Source: JAJXWB01 sp965246795 | GTDB taxonomy: Bacteria > Pseudomonadota > Alphaproteobacteria > Rhizobiales > Beijerinckiaceae | NCBI GenBank assembly: GCA_965246795.1 | Contig: CBDFFN010000017.1 | Location: 108,513 to 172,512 of the forward strand | DNA: 64,000 nt | Direction of reading: 5' to 3' | Shown: positions 8,905-18,406 of the stretch, piece after piece | Layout: every line of letters begins with the position of its first letter | How positions within the stretch are numbered: position 1 is the stretch's first letter | Notes under the pieces: generated by a model | The model's database searches: none | What the model was told of the DNA's origin: nothing | The model's input: only the letters and a program-made list of their open reading frames with translations | Program-made: the position numbers and the translations under genes

Positions 8905-9981
8905 GTGAACGCTTCTGCCCTCCTCACCATCGACCTCGCGGCGCTGCGCGCAAACTGGCGGCTGCTCGCAGAGAACATTGCACCGGCGGAATGCGCGGCG
9001 GTCGTAAAGGCCGACGCCTACGGCATCGGACTTGAGCCCGCCGGCCGCGCTTTGTTCGCGGAAGGCGCACGCACCTTTTTTGTTGCGCGTCTCGACGAAG
9101 CGATACGGTTGCGCGCAATTCTGCCGAACGCGACGATCTACGTGCTCGACGGCCTACTCGGCGATGTCTCGCTTTTCGTTGCGCATGATCTGCGCCCCGT
9201 GCTCGGCTCGGCCGACGATCTGCGCGAGTGGGGCGCGGTCGAAAGCGCGAAGCCGCCAGCCGGATTGCAGATCGACACAGGCATGAACCGGCTCGGGCTG
9301 CCGCTCGCGGATATCGCCGCGACAGCGGCGTTGCGCGGAAAAATCAAGATCGCACTTGTGATGAGCCACTTCACATCATCGGAAAATATCGATGCCGCCG
9401 ACAACTTTACACAATTCGAGCGATTCCGCTCCGTCGCGCAGCTGGCGCCAAAAGCATCGCTTGCGAATTCCTCCGGCATATTTCTCGGATGGAAACCTTG
9501 GTTCGATCTCGTGCGGCCGGGTTATGCGCTCTATGGCGGGAATCCGACGCCCGACGCGCCAAACCCGATGCGAAGTGTCGTGACGCTCGAAGCGCCGATC
9601 CTGCAGGTGCGCAATGTCGGCGCCGGCGAGACCGTCGGCTACAACAACCAGTGGACGGCGAGGAAACCGTCGCGCATCGCGACCGTCGCGCTCGGCTATG
9701 CCGATGGCATTCCACGCGGTGCGGCCAATACGGACACGAAGCCTGGACCCGAAGTCGCGATATTGGGCCAACGCTGCCCAATTGCCGGCCGCATATCGAT
9801 GGACCTCATCACAGTTGATGTGACCGGAATCTCACAAGACGCAGCGCATCGCGGCGCTATGGTCGAATTCGTCGGGCCTACCATAGGCATCGACGAATTC
9901 GGATCTCGCGCCGGCACGATCGGCTACGAAATCCTGACGAGTCTCGGCACTCGCTATGCGCGGCGATACGTCGGCGGGTGA
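8905..9981 (+). CDS. alr: Alanine racemase
   Basis: A PLP enzyme interconverting L- and D-alanine for peptidoglycan. The 358-residue protein has the PLP lysine in AVVKADAYGIG (Lys35), the barrel motifs IDTGMNRLG and RPGYALYGG, and the second catalytic base Tyr246 in GETVGYNNQW from the C-terminal domain. Length is normal. It starts with GTG and follows dnaB as in related genomes, with a dispersed repeat in between. Confidence 0.95.
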   Translation: MNASALLTIDLAALRANWRLLAENIAPAECAAVVKADAYGIGLEPAGRALFAEGARTFFVARLDEAIRLRAILPNATIYVLDGLLGDVSLFVAHDLRPVLGSADDLREWGAVESAKPPAGLQIDTGMNRLGLPLADIAATAALRGKIKIALVMSHFTSSENIDAADNFTQFERFRSVAQLAPKASLANSSGIFLGWKPWFDLVRPGYALYGGNPTPDAPNPMRSVVTLEAPILQVRNVGAGETVGYNNQWTARKPSRIATVALGYADGIPRGAANTDTKPGPEVAILGQRCPIAGRISMDLITVDVTGISQDAAHRGAMVEFVGPTIGIDEFGSRAGTIGYEILTSLGTRYARRYVGG

Positions 9982-10024
9982 TCGCCGCCTTGCCGCATCG
10001 CCGGGCATGTGAAACCACCCCCGC

Positions 10025-11317
10025 ATGACGCCCGCTGCCCGGCTCGCCGCCGCTATCGAAGTTTTCGCCACGATCGACGCACAGCGCCGCCCGGCCGCCG
10101 ACGCGCTGACCGAATGGGGCCGCGCGCATCGCTTCGCCGGTTCGAAGGACCGCGCCGCCATCGCCGCCCTGCTCTACGATGCGCTGCGCCACCGCGCTTC
10201 GTCGGCGTGGATCTTGTCCGACGATTCTCCGCGAGGTGTATTGCTCGGAAGTCTTCGACAGGCGCGCGGGTTTTCCACCGACGATGTCGCAATCCTCTGC
10301 ACCGGCGAAGGTCATGCGCCGCCTTCGTTGAGCGAGCACGAACGCCATCGCTTCGACACCGCGACGCTGGATGACGCGCCCACGCATGTCGCCGGCGATT
10401 TTCCCGAATGGTTATCCCCGGCTTTCGACGCTGCGTTCGGTTCGCGCGTGATCGAGGAAATGCAGGCGCTGACGCAGCGCGCACCGGTCGACCTGCGCGT
10501 GAACACGATGCGCGTGACGCGCGAGAAAGCGCAGTCGGCGCTTTCGCATCTCAACGCCGCGCCGACGCCGCTGTCGCCTTGGGGTCTGCGCATCACCATC
10601 GGCGAAGATGGCCGCGCGCCGCCCCTGACGGTTGAACGCGCTTTCATCAAGGGCCTCGTGGAAGTGCAGGACGAGGGCTCGCAGCTCGCCGCCATGCTCT
10701 CCGGGGCAATACCGGGCGAACAGGCACTCGACCTCTGCGCCGGCGCGGGTGGTAAAACGCTCGCGATCGCGTCGCATATGGAGGGGCGCGGACAGGTCTA
10801 TGCCTACGACGATGACGCGCGGCGTCTCGCGCCGATTTTCGCGCGCGTCGAGCGGGCGGGCGCACGCAACGTGCAGATCCGTAGCCCGAAGGGCGGCGAT
10901 AGTCTCCACGATCTCGCCGGACGCTGCGATCTCGTGCTGGTCGATGCGCCCTGCACCGGCACGGGCACGTGGCGACGCCATCCCGACGCGAAATGGCGCG
11001 TGCGACCCGGGGCGCTCGAACAGCGCCAGAAGCAGCAGGACGAGGTTCTTGCGCAGGCGGCAGCTTACGTGAAAGCAGGCGGCCGGATCGCCTACATCAC
11101 CTGCTCGTTGTTGCGCGAAGAAAACGAGGCGCCTATCGCGGCTTTTCTCGCCGCCCACCCCGATTTCACAGCAGTTGCGGCGGACGTCATGTGCAATGCC
11201 GCCGGGCTAGGCGATCTCGCGCGCTACGCCTCGCCACACGGGCCGGGGGTGCGGCTCTCTCCCGCGACGACGGGGACGGACGGCTTCTACGTCTGCCTGC
11301 TACGGCGGAGCGGCTGA
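10025..11317 (+). CDS. rsmB: RsmB/NOP-family rRNA (cytosine-5) methyltransferase
   Basis: A SAM-dependent methyltransferase expected to make m5C in 16S rRNA (position 967 in E. coli numbering for RsmB). The 430-residue protein has an N-terminal NusB-like helical region (to about residue 140), then the SAM fold with LDLCAGAGGKTLAIAS as motif I, the catalytic DAPCTGTGTW and the second cysteine in TCSLL. Start ATG at 10025, 43 bases after alr. The exact target nucleotide cannot be proved from sequence; other RsmB/RsmF family members are possible. Confidence 0.85.
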   Translation: MTPAARLAAAIEVFATIDAQRRPAADALTEWGRAHRFAGSKDRAAIAALLYDALRHRASSAWILSDDSPRGVLLGSLRQARGFSTDDVAILCTGEGHAPPSLSEHERHRFDTATLDDAPTHVAGDFPEWLSPAFDAAFGSRVIEEMQALTQRAPVDLRVNTMRVTREKAQSALSHLNAAPTPLSPWGLRITIGEDGRAPPLTVERAFIKGLVEVQDEGSQLAAMLSGAIPGEQALDLCAGAGGKTLAIASHMEGRGQVYAYDDDARRLAPIFARVERAGARNVQIRSPKGGDSLHDLAGRCDLVLVDAPCTGTGTWRRHPDAKWRVRPGALEQRQKQQDEVLAQAAAYVKAGGRIAYITCSLLREENEAPIAAFLAAHPDFTAVAADVMCNAAGLGDLARYASPHGPGVRLSPATTGTDGFYVCLLRRSG

Positions 11318-11532
11318 TCCGCGAAGGGAATATCCTCGCAGGGGATGTGGCGAAGCAGTCCGAGGCGGGCCCTTGCGAGCGCCTTCCGCAGCACGTCGCC
11401 GAGCGGCGGCGCGGGCCGCGCCACCGGGCGGCGCAGGACCAGCATCGGCTCTGGGCCGGACGAGAACAGGGCGGCCACGGCCGCTCCGCCCGGGCGGGCG
11501 GCGAGAAGCTGTTCGGCGGTCGGCTGCGGCAT
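11287..11532 (-). CDS. Probable small protein, convergent with and overlapping rsmB
   Basis: An 81-residue frame of unknown function, without recognised family, signal peptide or membrane span. I accept it because the third codon positions are almost all G or C, as in real genes here, and because GGAGA stands 8 bases before the ATG at 11532. The protein is rich in Ala, Leu, Arg and Pro (MPQPTAEQLLAARPGG at the start). Its last 31 bases overlap the 3' end of rsmB on the other strand. No other frame in 11318-11640 looks coding. Confidence 0.5.
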   Translation of the reverse strand: MPQPTAEQLLAARPGGAAVAALFSSGPEPMLVLRRPVARPAPPLGDVLRKALARARLGLLRHIPCEDIPFADQPLRRSRQT

Positions 11533-11645
11533 TTGACAAGTCTCCGATGCCGTAGGGGTAACCCGAGAACCCCTGCGCTTTCGGCAAGCCGGAGGCGCAG
11601 AATCCGTTTAAGCCTGTTAAGCACCGCACCGCGGATTTCCACTCA

Positions 11646-11748
11646 CCTCATCCTGAGGAGCCTGCAGAACAGGCGTCTCGAAGGATGATCCATTGGCGGT
11701 GCTGGACTCATCCTTCGAGACGGCGCTGCGCGCCTCCTCAGGATGAGG
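11646..11748. repeat. Dispersed inverted repeat upstream of guaA
   Basis: Left arm CCTCATCCTGAGGAG and CGTCTCGAAGGATGA; right arm TCATCCTTCGAGACG and CTCCTCAGGATGAGG, about 103 bases in all. This nested palindrome is a common Rhizobiales intergenic repeat. It lies in the guaA leader, ending 37 bases before the start codon. Confidence 0.85.
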
Positions 11749-11785
11749 ATCGTGAATGGCGCATCGAGCGAGGCTTACTGGACGA

Positions 11786-13387
11786 ATGCCCGAAGCAACC
11801 GACACGCATGACGAAATCGTCGCCCACCACGACAAGCTGCTGATCGTCGATTTTGGCTCGCAAGTCACACAACTGATCGCGCGCCGCGTCCGCGAGGCCG
11901 GCGTCTATTGCGAAATCCATCCGTTTCAGAATGCCGCACGCGCCTTCGACGAACTTCAGCCGAAAGCGGTGATCCTGTCCGGCGGTCCGGCCTCCGTGAC
12001 AGCGGACGGCTCGCCGCGCGCGCCGGATGCGGTGTTCGACGCGGGCGTGCCGGTGCTCGGCATCTGTTACGGTCAGCAGTCTACTGCCGTGCAACTCGGC
12101 GGCGCCGTCGAGGGCGGACATGCCGCCGAATTCGGCCGCGCCGATGTCGAGATTCTCGAGGATTCCGCGCTGTTCGACGGCGTGTGGACGAAAGGCAGCC
12201 GCTATCCCGTGTGGATGAGCCACGGCGACCGCGTCACGCGCCTGCCTGACGGCTTCACGGTTAAAGCCGTGAGCGAGAACGCGCCCTTCGCCGTCGCGAG
12301 CGACGAGGCACGCCGGATCTACACCACGATGTTCCACCCGGAGGTCGTGCACACGCCGGACGGCGCAAAGCTCATCGGCAATTTCGTGCATCGCATCGCC
12401 GGGCTGAAGAGCGACTGGACGATGGCGGCGTTTCGCTCGGAAGCGATCGCCGCGATCCGCCACAAGGTCGGTTCGTCGCGCGTGTTGTGCGGCCTGTCGG
12501 GCGGCGTCGATTCCGCCGTCGCCGCCGTGCTGCTGCACGAAGCCATCGGCGACAAGCTCACCTGCGTCTTCGTCGACCACGGACTGTTGCGCGCGGGTGA
12601 GGCGGATGAAGTCGTGCGCCTCTTTCGCGATCACTACAACATCCCGCTCGTGCATGCGCAGGCCCAGGACTTGTTCCTTAACGCCCTCGCGGGCGTCACC
12701 GACCCCGAGGAGAAGCGCAAGACGATTGGTCGCTTGTTCATCGACGTCTTCGACGAAAAGGCGAAAGCCATTGCGTCGGACGGTTTTGGCGCGCCGGAGT
12801 TTCTCGCGCAGGGAACATTGTATCCCGACGTGATCGAGAGCGTGTCATTCACCGGTGGCCCGTCGGTTACGATCAAGTCGCATCACAATGTCGGCGGCCT
12901 GCCCGCCCGCATGAAGATGAAACTGGTCGAACCGTTGCGCGAATTGTTCAAGGACGAGGTGCGGGCATTGGGTCGGGAGCTTGGGCTTCCCCCCGCGTTC
13001 GTCGACCGGCATCCCTTCCCCGGTCCCGGCCTAGCGATCCGCTGTCCCGGCGAAGTTTCGCGCGACAAGCTCGATGTCTTGCGCAAGGCCGATGCGATCT
13101 ATCTCGACGAAATCCGCAAGGCTGGCCTTTACGACAAGATCTGGCAGGCGTTCGCGGTACTGCTGCCGGTGCGCACCGTCGGCGTGATGGGCGACGGCCG
13201 CACCTACGATAATGTCTGCGCCTTACGCGCGGTGACGTCGATCGACGGCATGACGGCGGACTTCTTTCCCTTCGACATGAATTTCCTCGGCCGCGCTGCG
13301 ACGCGCATCATCAACGAGGTGAAGGGCATCAATCGCGTCGTTTATGACGTGACGTCGAAGCCGCCGGGCACGATCGAGTGGGAGTGA
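11786..13387 (+). CDS. guaA: GMP synthase (glutamine-hydrolysing)
   Basis: Converts XMP to GMP using glutamine and ATP. The 533-residue protein has an N-terminal class I glutamine amidotransferase with nucleophile Cys94 (GICYGQQ) and His184/Glu186 (FHPEV), the ATP-pyrophosphatase P-loop SGGVDS at 238-243, and the C-terminal dimerisation domain ending KPPGTIEWE. The ATG at 11786 is preferred; the longer frame from 11756 would run into the upstream palindromic repeat. guaB is also in this window at 30548-32038, on the opposite strand. Confidence 0.96.
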   Translation: MPEATDTHDEIVAHHDKLLIVDFGSQVTQLIARRVREAGVYCEIHPFQNAARAFDELQPKAVILSGGPASVTADGSPRAPDAVFDAGVPVLGICYGQQSTAVQLGGAVEGGHAAEFGRADVEILEDSALFDGVWTKGSRYPVWMSHGDRVTRLPDGFTVKAVSENAPFAVASDEARRIYTTMFHPEVVHTPDGAKLIGNFVHRIAGLKSDWTMAAFRSEAIAAIRHKVGSSRVLCGLSGGVDSAVAAVLLHEAIGDKLTCVFVDHGLLRAGEADEVVRLFRDHYNIPLVHAQAQDLFLNALAGVTDPEEKRKTIGRLFIDVFDEKAKAIASDGFGAPEFLAQGTLYPDVIESVSFTGGPSVTIKSHHNVGGLPARMKMKLVEPLRELFKDEVRALGRELGLPPAFVDRHPFPGPGLAIRCPGEVSRDKLDVLRKADAIYLDEIRKAGLYDKIWQAFAVLLPVRTVGVMGDGRTYDNVCALRAVTSIDGMTADFFPFDMNFLGRAATRIINEVKGINRVVYDVTSKPPGTIEWE

Positions 13388-13469
13388 ACTTTCGGTCGCA
13401 GCGGCATTTCGTTTCAAGCTGCGACACGACCCACGCGGCTCCATCTGATCGCCGTCGGAGCGTTCTTCC

Positions 13470-14498
13470 GTGACAGACATACTTTCGACCACGCTACAGT
13501 CGCACAGCTTCAGCACGGCGCGTCACACGACGCATTATGTCGAAAGCGGGCCCACTGACGGGCCTTTGATGATCTTCGTACACGGCTGGCCGGGCTTAAG
13601 CGTGATGTGGCGCGCCCATGTTAACGCGTTCGCCGCAGACGGTTGGCGCTGCATCGCGCCTGACTTGCGCGGCTATGGCGGTTCGTCCGCACCGGCGGCC
13701 AACGATGCCTACACGATCGAGGAGATCGTGACGGACATGACGGAGCTGCACGATCATCTCGGCGGCGCGCCTGCAATCTGGATCGGCCACGACTGGGGCT
13801 GCGTCGTCGTCGGCGAGTTGGTCGCGCATCAACCACAACGCAGCCGTGGCGTCGTACTGACCTCGTTGGCGTATCAACCTACCGGGCACGGCTTGCGTAC
13901 AATCGTCCCGCTGGTCGATCGGACGATTTACCCCCGCGACCAGTATCCGGACGGCCAGTGGGACTACTACCGGTTCTACACAACGAACTTCGTTGCAGCG
14001 GTCGCCGATCTCGACGCGGACAAAGCAGCATCATTGGCGTCAATCTTTCGACCGGGCGACCCCACCGGTGTCGGCAAGGTGTCCCCCAATGCGATGGTCA
14101 CGCGCAATGGCGGGCGTTTCGGTACGGCGCACCGCGCTCCGCCAACTGAAGCGGACCCAGCCTTATGGCCGCCTGCGGATTTCGAGGCTCTGGTGAAGTC
14201 GTTCGAGGTTCATGGCTTCACGCCCGCATGCGCCTGGTATCTGAATGACGATGCCAACATCGCATACGCAGGCAAAGCGCCGGGCGAGGGCCGCATTCGA
14301 CAACCGGTGCTTTTCGTCAACGGCGACTTCGATCAGATCTGCACCATCGCCGACAATCACCAAGGTGATCCGATGCATGCAGCCTGCCCGGACCTCTTAG
14401 TCGTATGCATACCCGCCGGACATTGGCTGCCGCTGGAGCGTAAGGCAGAACACATCGAGGCCATTCGCACGTGGCTCCAAAGCAAGAAACTTTGCTAG
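13470..14498 (+). CDS. Alpha/beta hydrolase, epoxide-hydrolase-like
   Basis: A 342-residue cytosolic alpha/beta-hydrolase. The oxyanion motif HGWP is at 38-41, the nucleophile is Asp108 in GHDWG, a likely acid is Asp288 in NGDFDQ, and the base His318 is in AGHWLPLE. Aspartate as nucleophile and HGxP point to the epoxide hydrolase/haloalkane dehalogenase branch rather than esterases. The substrate is unknown. It starts with GTG and ends one base before purT, so the two are probably cotranscribed. Confidence 0.75.
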   Translation: MTDILSTTLQSHSFSTARHTTHYVESGPTDGPLMIFVHGWPGLSVMWRAHVNAFAADGWRCIAPDLRGYGGSSAPAANDAYTIEEIVTDMTELHDHLGGAPAIWIGHDWGCVVVGELVAHQPQRSRGVVLTSLAYQPTGHGLRTIVPLVDRTIYPRDQYPDGQWDYYRFYTTNFVAAVADLDADKAASLASIFRPGDPTGVGKVSPNAMVTRNGGRFGTAHRAPPTEADPALWPPADFEALVKSFEVHGFTPACAWYLNDDANIAYAGKAPGEGRIRQPVLFVNGDFDQICTIADNHQGDPMHAACPDLLVVCIPAGHWLPLERKAEHIEAIRTWLQSKKLC

Positions 14499-14499
14499 C

Positions 14500-15681
14500 A
14501 TGACACCCACCGCCAAAATCCTGCTCCTCGGCTCCGGCGAACTCGGGCGCGAATTCGTCATCGCGGCAAAACGGCTTGGCTGTCACGTCGTCGCCTGCGA
14601 CGCCTATGCGGGCGCGCCGGCAATGCAGGTCGCCGACGAATACGACGTGCTCTCCATGCTCGACGGCGCAAAACTCGGCGCGGCGATCGAACGACACAAG
14701 CCGGATTTCATCGTGCCGGAGGTCGAGGCCATCCGCACCGAAATCCTCGCCGACTACGAGAAGCGAGGTTTCGTCGTCGTGCCGTCCGCGCGCGCGGCGC
14801 AACTCACCATGAACCGCGATGCGATCCGCGATCTCGCCGCAAGCGAACTCGGCGTTCTCACCTCGCGCTACCTCTATGCAGAAAGCCGCGAAGAGCTGCA
14901 CGCCGCCGCAAAGACGCTCGGCCTGCCGCTCGTCGTGAAGCCCGTCATGTCTTCGTCCGGCAAGGGCCAGTCGACCGTGCGCGAGGCTGAAAAGATCGAC
15001 GCCGCGTGGGACTATGCGGCGGCGGGCATGCGCGGCGACCGGCTGCGCGTTATCGCCGAGCAGTTCATCGACTTCGATTACGAGATCACGCTGCTTACGA
15101 TTCGCACGCGCGACGGCGTGAAATTCTGTCCGCCCATCGGCCATCGGCAAGAGCGCGGCGATTATCGCGAAAGCTGGCAGCCTGCCGCGATGAACACCTC
15201 AGCCATCGCCGAGGCAAAAGCGATGGCGACGAAAGTTGTCGATGCGCTCGGCGGTTACGGCCTGTTCGGTGTCGAGTTTTTCGTCGCCGGCGACCGCGTC
15301 ATCTTTTCGGAACTCTCGCCGCGACCGCACGACACAGGCATGGTGACGCTGGTTTCGCAGACGCTCAGCGAATTCGATCTGCATGCGCGCGCGATTCTCG
15401 GTCTACCGATCCCGGAAATCGAGACGATTGCGCCTTCCGCGAGCGCCGTCGTTCTGGCCGACCGCGATGCGACAGACTTTTCCATCACAGGTCTTCACGA
15501 GGCGATGACGCAGCCGAACGACAAAACACACGTCGATGTGCGTATCTTCGGCAAACCCACGACGCGACCCTATCGGCGCATGGCAGTGGCGCTTGCACGT
15601 GTCGTTGGCGGCACGACCGACGAGGCGCGAAAGGCAGCGGTCGATGCTGCTGCGAAACTCGTCATCAAATACGGCGCGTGA
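14500..15681 (+). CDS. purT: Formate-dependent phosphoribosylglycinamide formyltransferase
   Basis: PurT makes formyl-GAR from GAR, formate and ATP in purine synthesis, a folate-independent alternative to PurN. The 393-residue ATP-grasp protein begins with the GSGELGRE nucleotide-binding loop, and has PEVEAIRTEIL, NRDAIRDLA, VVKPVMSSSGKGQS and ELSPRPHDTGMVTL, all characteristic of PurT and distinct from PurK. It starts one base after the hydrolase stop and is followed within 7 bases by the GST gene. Confidence 0.94.
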   Translation: MTPTAKILLLGSGELGREFVIAAKRLGCHVVACDAYAGAPAMQVADEYDVLSMLDGAKLGAAIERHKPDFIVPEVEAIRTEILADYEKRGFVVVPSARAAQLTMNRDAIRDLAASELGVLTSRYLYAESREELHAAAKTLGLPLVVKPVMSSSGKGQSTVREAEKIDAAWDYAAAGMRGDRLRVIAEQFIDFDYEITLLTIRTRDGVKFCPPIGHRQERGDYRESWQPAAMNTSAIAEAKAMATKVVDALGGYGLFGVEFFVAGDRVIFSELSPRPHDTGMVTLVSQTLSEFDLHARAILGLPIPEIETIAPSASAVVLADRDATDFSITGLHEAMTQPNDKTHVDVRIFGKPTTRPYRRMAVALARVVGGTTDEARKAAVDAAAKLVIKYGA

Positions 15682-15688
15682 GGCCACG

Positions 15689-16345
15689 ATGACGATCACA
15701 ATCACCGCGTTCGAAGCTTCGCCGGATCGCGGTCAGGGGCTCGCGCGCGACATGCGTGTGCGCTGGGCACTCGAAGAGGTCGGCCAGCCCTACGACGTCC
15801 GCCTGCTCTCCTTCGAGGCGATGAAGCAGCCAAAACATCTGGCGCTGCATCCGTTCGGTCAGATACCAACTTACGAGGATGGCAACGTCGCGCTGTTCGA
15901 GACCGGCGCAATCGTCTTTCACATCGCGACGCATTTTGTAGGCTTGCTGCCGCACGATGCGAACGCGCGGGCGCAAGCGATCACGTGGATGTTCGCGGCG
16001 CTCTCGACGATCGAGCCGCCGATCCTCGATCTTTCGACCTCTGTCATTCTTGAAAACGAAAAGCGCTGGAGCGCCGAGCGCATGCCGCTGGTGAGAGATC
16101 GCGTTCGTGACCGGCTCAAACAACTGTCTGCAAAACTCGGTGACGCCGACTGGCTCGACGGTACGTTCAGCGTCGGTGACCTGATAATGGTGTCGGTGCT
16201 GCTGCGCCTGCGTCGCTCCGGCCTTCTCGACGAATTCGCGAACATCGCCGCCTATGTCGCGCGCGGCGAGGCGCGGCCCGCTTACAAGCGGGCGTTTACC
16301 GCGCAGCTGGCGGTGTTCGAGGCGAGCAAGAAGGCAGGCCGATAG
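15689..16345 (+). CDS. Glutathione S-transferase family protein
   Basis: A 218-residue GST. The N-terminal thioredoxin-like domain (residues 1-85) contains HPFGQIPTYEDG with the cis-proline, and LFETGAI, which corresponds to the glutathione gamma-glutamyl site; the C-terminal helical domain has WLDGTFSVGDLIMVSVL. The substrate is unknown. The ATG at 15689 lies 7 bases after purT; the longer frame from 15536 overlaps purT and is not used. Confidence 0.85.
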   Translation: MTITITAFEASPDRGQGLARDMRVRWALEEVGQPYDVRLLSFEAMKQPKHLALHPFGQIPTYEDGNVALFETGAIVFHIATHFVGLLPHDANARAQAITWMFAALSTIEPPILDLSTSVILENEKRWSAERMPLVRDRVRDRLKQLSAKLGDADWLDGTFSVGDLIMVSVLLRLRRSGLLDEFANIAAYVARGEARPAYKRAFTAQLAVFEASKKAGR

Positions 16346-16352
16346 ACGGAAG

Positions 16353-16895
16353 TTATCCCCCGAGTGCCGCCATCCGCTCTTTCGCACTGGCGACGCCGGC
16401 TTCCAGAGCCTTCGCGTAAAGCGCCCGCGCCTGATCGGGCTCGCCAACGAGGCCACGAGCACCCCGTGCAGCAAGGACGTTCGGATCGTAGGTCGAGGCC
16501 AGCGCGAAGATCGCGCCCGCATGGCCCGCCTCGGCAGCGCGCGAGAAGAGCAGCCGCGCTGCGGCGAAGTCACCCGAAGCAACGAGCCCCTGCCCCCGCT
16601 CGAATGTGCGCTCGATGTCCTGCGCCGTCGGCGGACGCGGCGCATCGACGGAGCGCCCCATCGCCAATGTCGGCTCAGATGTGGGCGTCTGTCGCGCGGC
16701 GTCCTGCGCGGCAGCCTGTTTCTCAACAATCGGAAGCGAAACCGGGCCGCTCACGACGAAAGCGGGCCGAAACAATGTGCCAGCCGCGCCGATCACAAAA
16801 ACGCCGATGGCAAGCGGAACAGCGAGCTTTGCTATCGAGCGGTCGCGGAATTCTTTGTCGTGTTTCAGGTTCAACGGCCCGTCTCCCGTTTCCAT
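16353..16895 (-). CDS. Membrane-anchored Sel1/TPR-like repeat protein
   Basis: A 180-residue protein with a short cytosolic N-terminus, one membrane segment (about residues 25-45, IAKLAVPLAIGVFVIGAAG) and an extracytoplasmic C-terminal part with two Sel1-like helical repeats (residues about 105-175; GDFAAARLLFSRAAEAGHAGA and DQARALYAKALEAGVASA). Such repeats bind proteins. Its start at 16895 overlaps the 3' end of the TAXI-type gene by 25 bases, so the two are translationally linked. Confidence 0.65.
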   Translation of the reverse strand: METGDGPLNLKHDKEFRDRSIAKLAVPLAIGVFVIGAAGTLFRPAFVVSGPVSLPIVEKQAAAQDAARQTPTSEPTLAMGRSVDAPRPPTAQDIERTFERGQGLVASGDFAAARLLFSRAAEAGHAGAIFALASTYDPNVLAARGARGLVGEPDQARALYAKALEAGVASAKERMAALGG

Positions 16896-18208
16896 TGCAA
16901 GAATTCGCCGTAAAGCCGTGGATCGGCATCGGCCGGCGGCGCGAGCAATTGGCCCGACGTCACGGCTGTGCCGGTCGCCGGCGGTGTCTGCTCCGTCGTC
17001 GCGGAGCGCGCGGTCGTTCGCTCGATCGCCTCGCGTGACGCTGCGAAGCGCGTCCATCCCGCGACTTCTGCGGCAAGATTCACGTCGCGCCATTTCGGAT
17101 GCCGCGCTGGATCGCGCAACGCATCGAACTTTTCGAACAGGCGCTGCGTGAAACGCGCGACGCGCGTCGCTCTCGGCGAACCCGGCGGCGCGTCGATCGT
17201 CGCCAGCAGCACACCGACCGCCACCGTATCGACGCTCCGCCCGGTCGCGACGAGATTGCTATAATCGGAAGCATCGATCCGCGCCGGCAGGTAGATCTCC
17301 TGCAGCGCGCGATCGTAGGGCACGGGCAGCAGCTTGAAGCGTGTGTCGCTGGCGAAATCCTGCAACGCTTTCACCGGGCGGCCGGAAACGAGCACGTCGG
17401 CGGCGATGTCGCCCGCAGCGAGTTGCGCCAGCGCGGTCGGATGATCGGCATAGACGTAGCGCGGCGTGATGCCGAGCCTGTCGAAGATGAGTTCGGCGGT
17501 CAGCGCATTGGCAGAGCGCTGCGGCCCGACATTGACCTTCTTGCCCGCGAGGTCGCGCAGACCGTTGACATCGCGGCCGGCGACAACGTGCACTTCCTCG
17601 TTGAAAAGCCGCGCCACGAAGGCGAGACGGTTCGCCATCGCCGGGCGCTCGGCCTCCGGCAGCGTCGCCAGCACGTCCGCTTGCAAGAAGGCGAGGTCCG
17701 TCTTGTCGTTCTGCGCCAGCGCAATGACGTCCTGCAGCGAACTGCGGGTGATGGTCGGCAGAATGCGCAGGCCCTCGCTGTCGAGGACGGCGGAAAGGTC
17801 CGACGCCATCCGCGCCGAGGTCGACGTGATGCCGCCGGCCGCGATTGGGACGAGCGCTTGCGCGATTGGCGCGACTGTCGCCACCGGGACAGGCGGAGGT
17901 GCGGTGGACTGAAGGATCGTCGGTGCCGGTGCCGGTGCTGGTACCGCAACGCGAGAGGCCGCGCCGCGACGGCCGTAACGGCCGCCTTTCGATGAACGGG
18001 ACGCCGTCTGGCGCGAGCCGCCGCGCTTGGCGGTCGCCTTGCCGGTCTTTGCGCTGGTCTTGGCCGCGCGCGATCCGCCATTCACGGATTTGCCCGTCGA
18101 ACGTTCCTGCGCGATGGCCGCCGCGAACGGCGCACCCGCGAGGCCCACGATAGCCGCAAGCGAGAGAAATACGGCCCGAAATCGGCCGCGGGATCGGGAT
18201 GCGATCAT
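16871..18208 (-). CDS. TAXI/NMT1-like periplasmic binding protein with a basic linker
   Basis: A 445-residue secreted protein. Residues 1-34 are a signal peptide; 36-85 are a low-complexity Lys/Arg/Ser/Gly segment, 88-120 are Pro/Ala-rich, and about 125-365 form a periplasmic binding fold of the TAXI type (DLAFLQADVLATLP; NVGPQRSANALTAELI; YADHPTALAQLAAGDIAADV). TAXI proteins usually serve TRAP transporters, but no TRAP permease gene is nearby, so it may be a sensor or scaffold. The downstream Sel1-like gene overlaps it. The basic linker is an unusual addition to this fold. Confidence 0.65.
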   Translation of the reverse strand: MIASRSRGRFRAVFLSLAAIVGLAGAPFAAAIAQERSTGKSVNGGSRAAKTSAKTGKATAKRGGSRQTASRSSKGGRYGRRGAASRVAVPAPAPAPTILQSTAPPPVPVATVAPIAQALVPIAAGGITSTSARMASDLSAVLDSEGLRILPTITRSSLQDVIALAQNDKTDLAFLQADVLATLPEAERPAMANRLAFVARLFNEEVHVVAGRDVNGLRDLAGKKVNVGPQRSANALTAELIFDRLGITPRYVYADHPTALAQLAAGDIAADVLVSGRPVKALQDFASDTRFKLLPVPYDRALQEIYLPARIDASDYSNLVATGRSVDTVAVGVLLATIDAPPGSPRATRVARFTQRLFEKFDALRDPARHPKWRDVNLAAEVAGWTRFAASREAIERTTARSATTEQTPPATGTAVTSGQLLAPPADADPRLYGEFLQWKRETGR

Positions 18209-18406
18209 CCACTCCTCATCGCCGTTGGCCGGCGATCGTCTGTTGCGTCAAAAAGCTTTGCTTTGTCATAGGGGCAAATGGGACGGCATCATGTCCCGGC
18301 AATGGCGCTGCCGGGCCTTTCACGCCCGCGCCGCCCGTCTCGCATTCCCACGGGGCGCGTGGTAGGGCGGGCACCCCGCTCTGCCGGCACCCCTCTCAGG
18401 CCAAAA

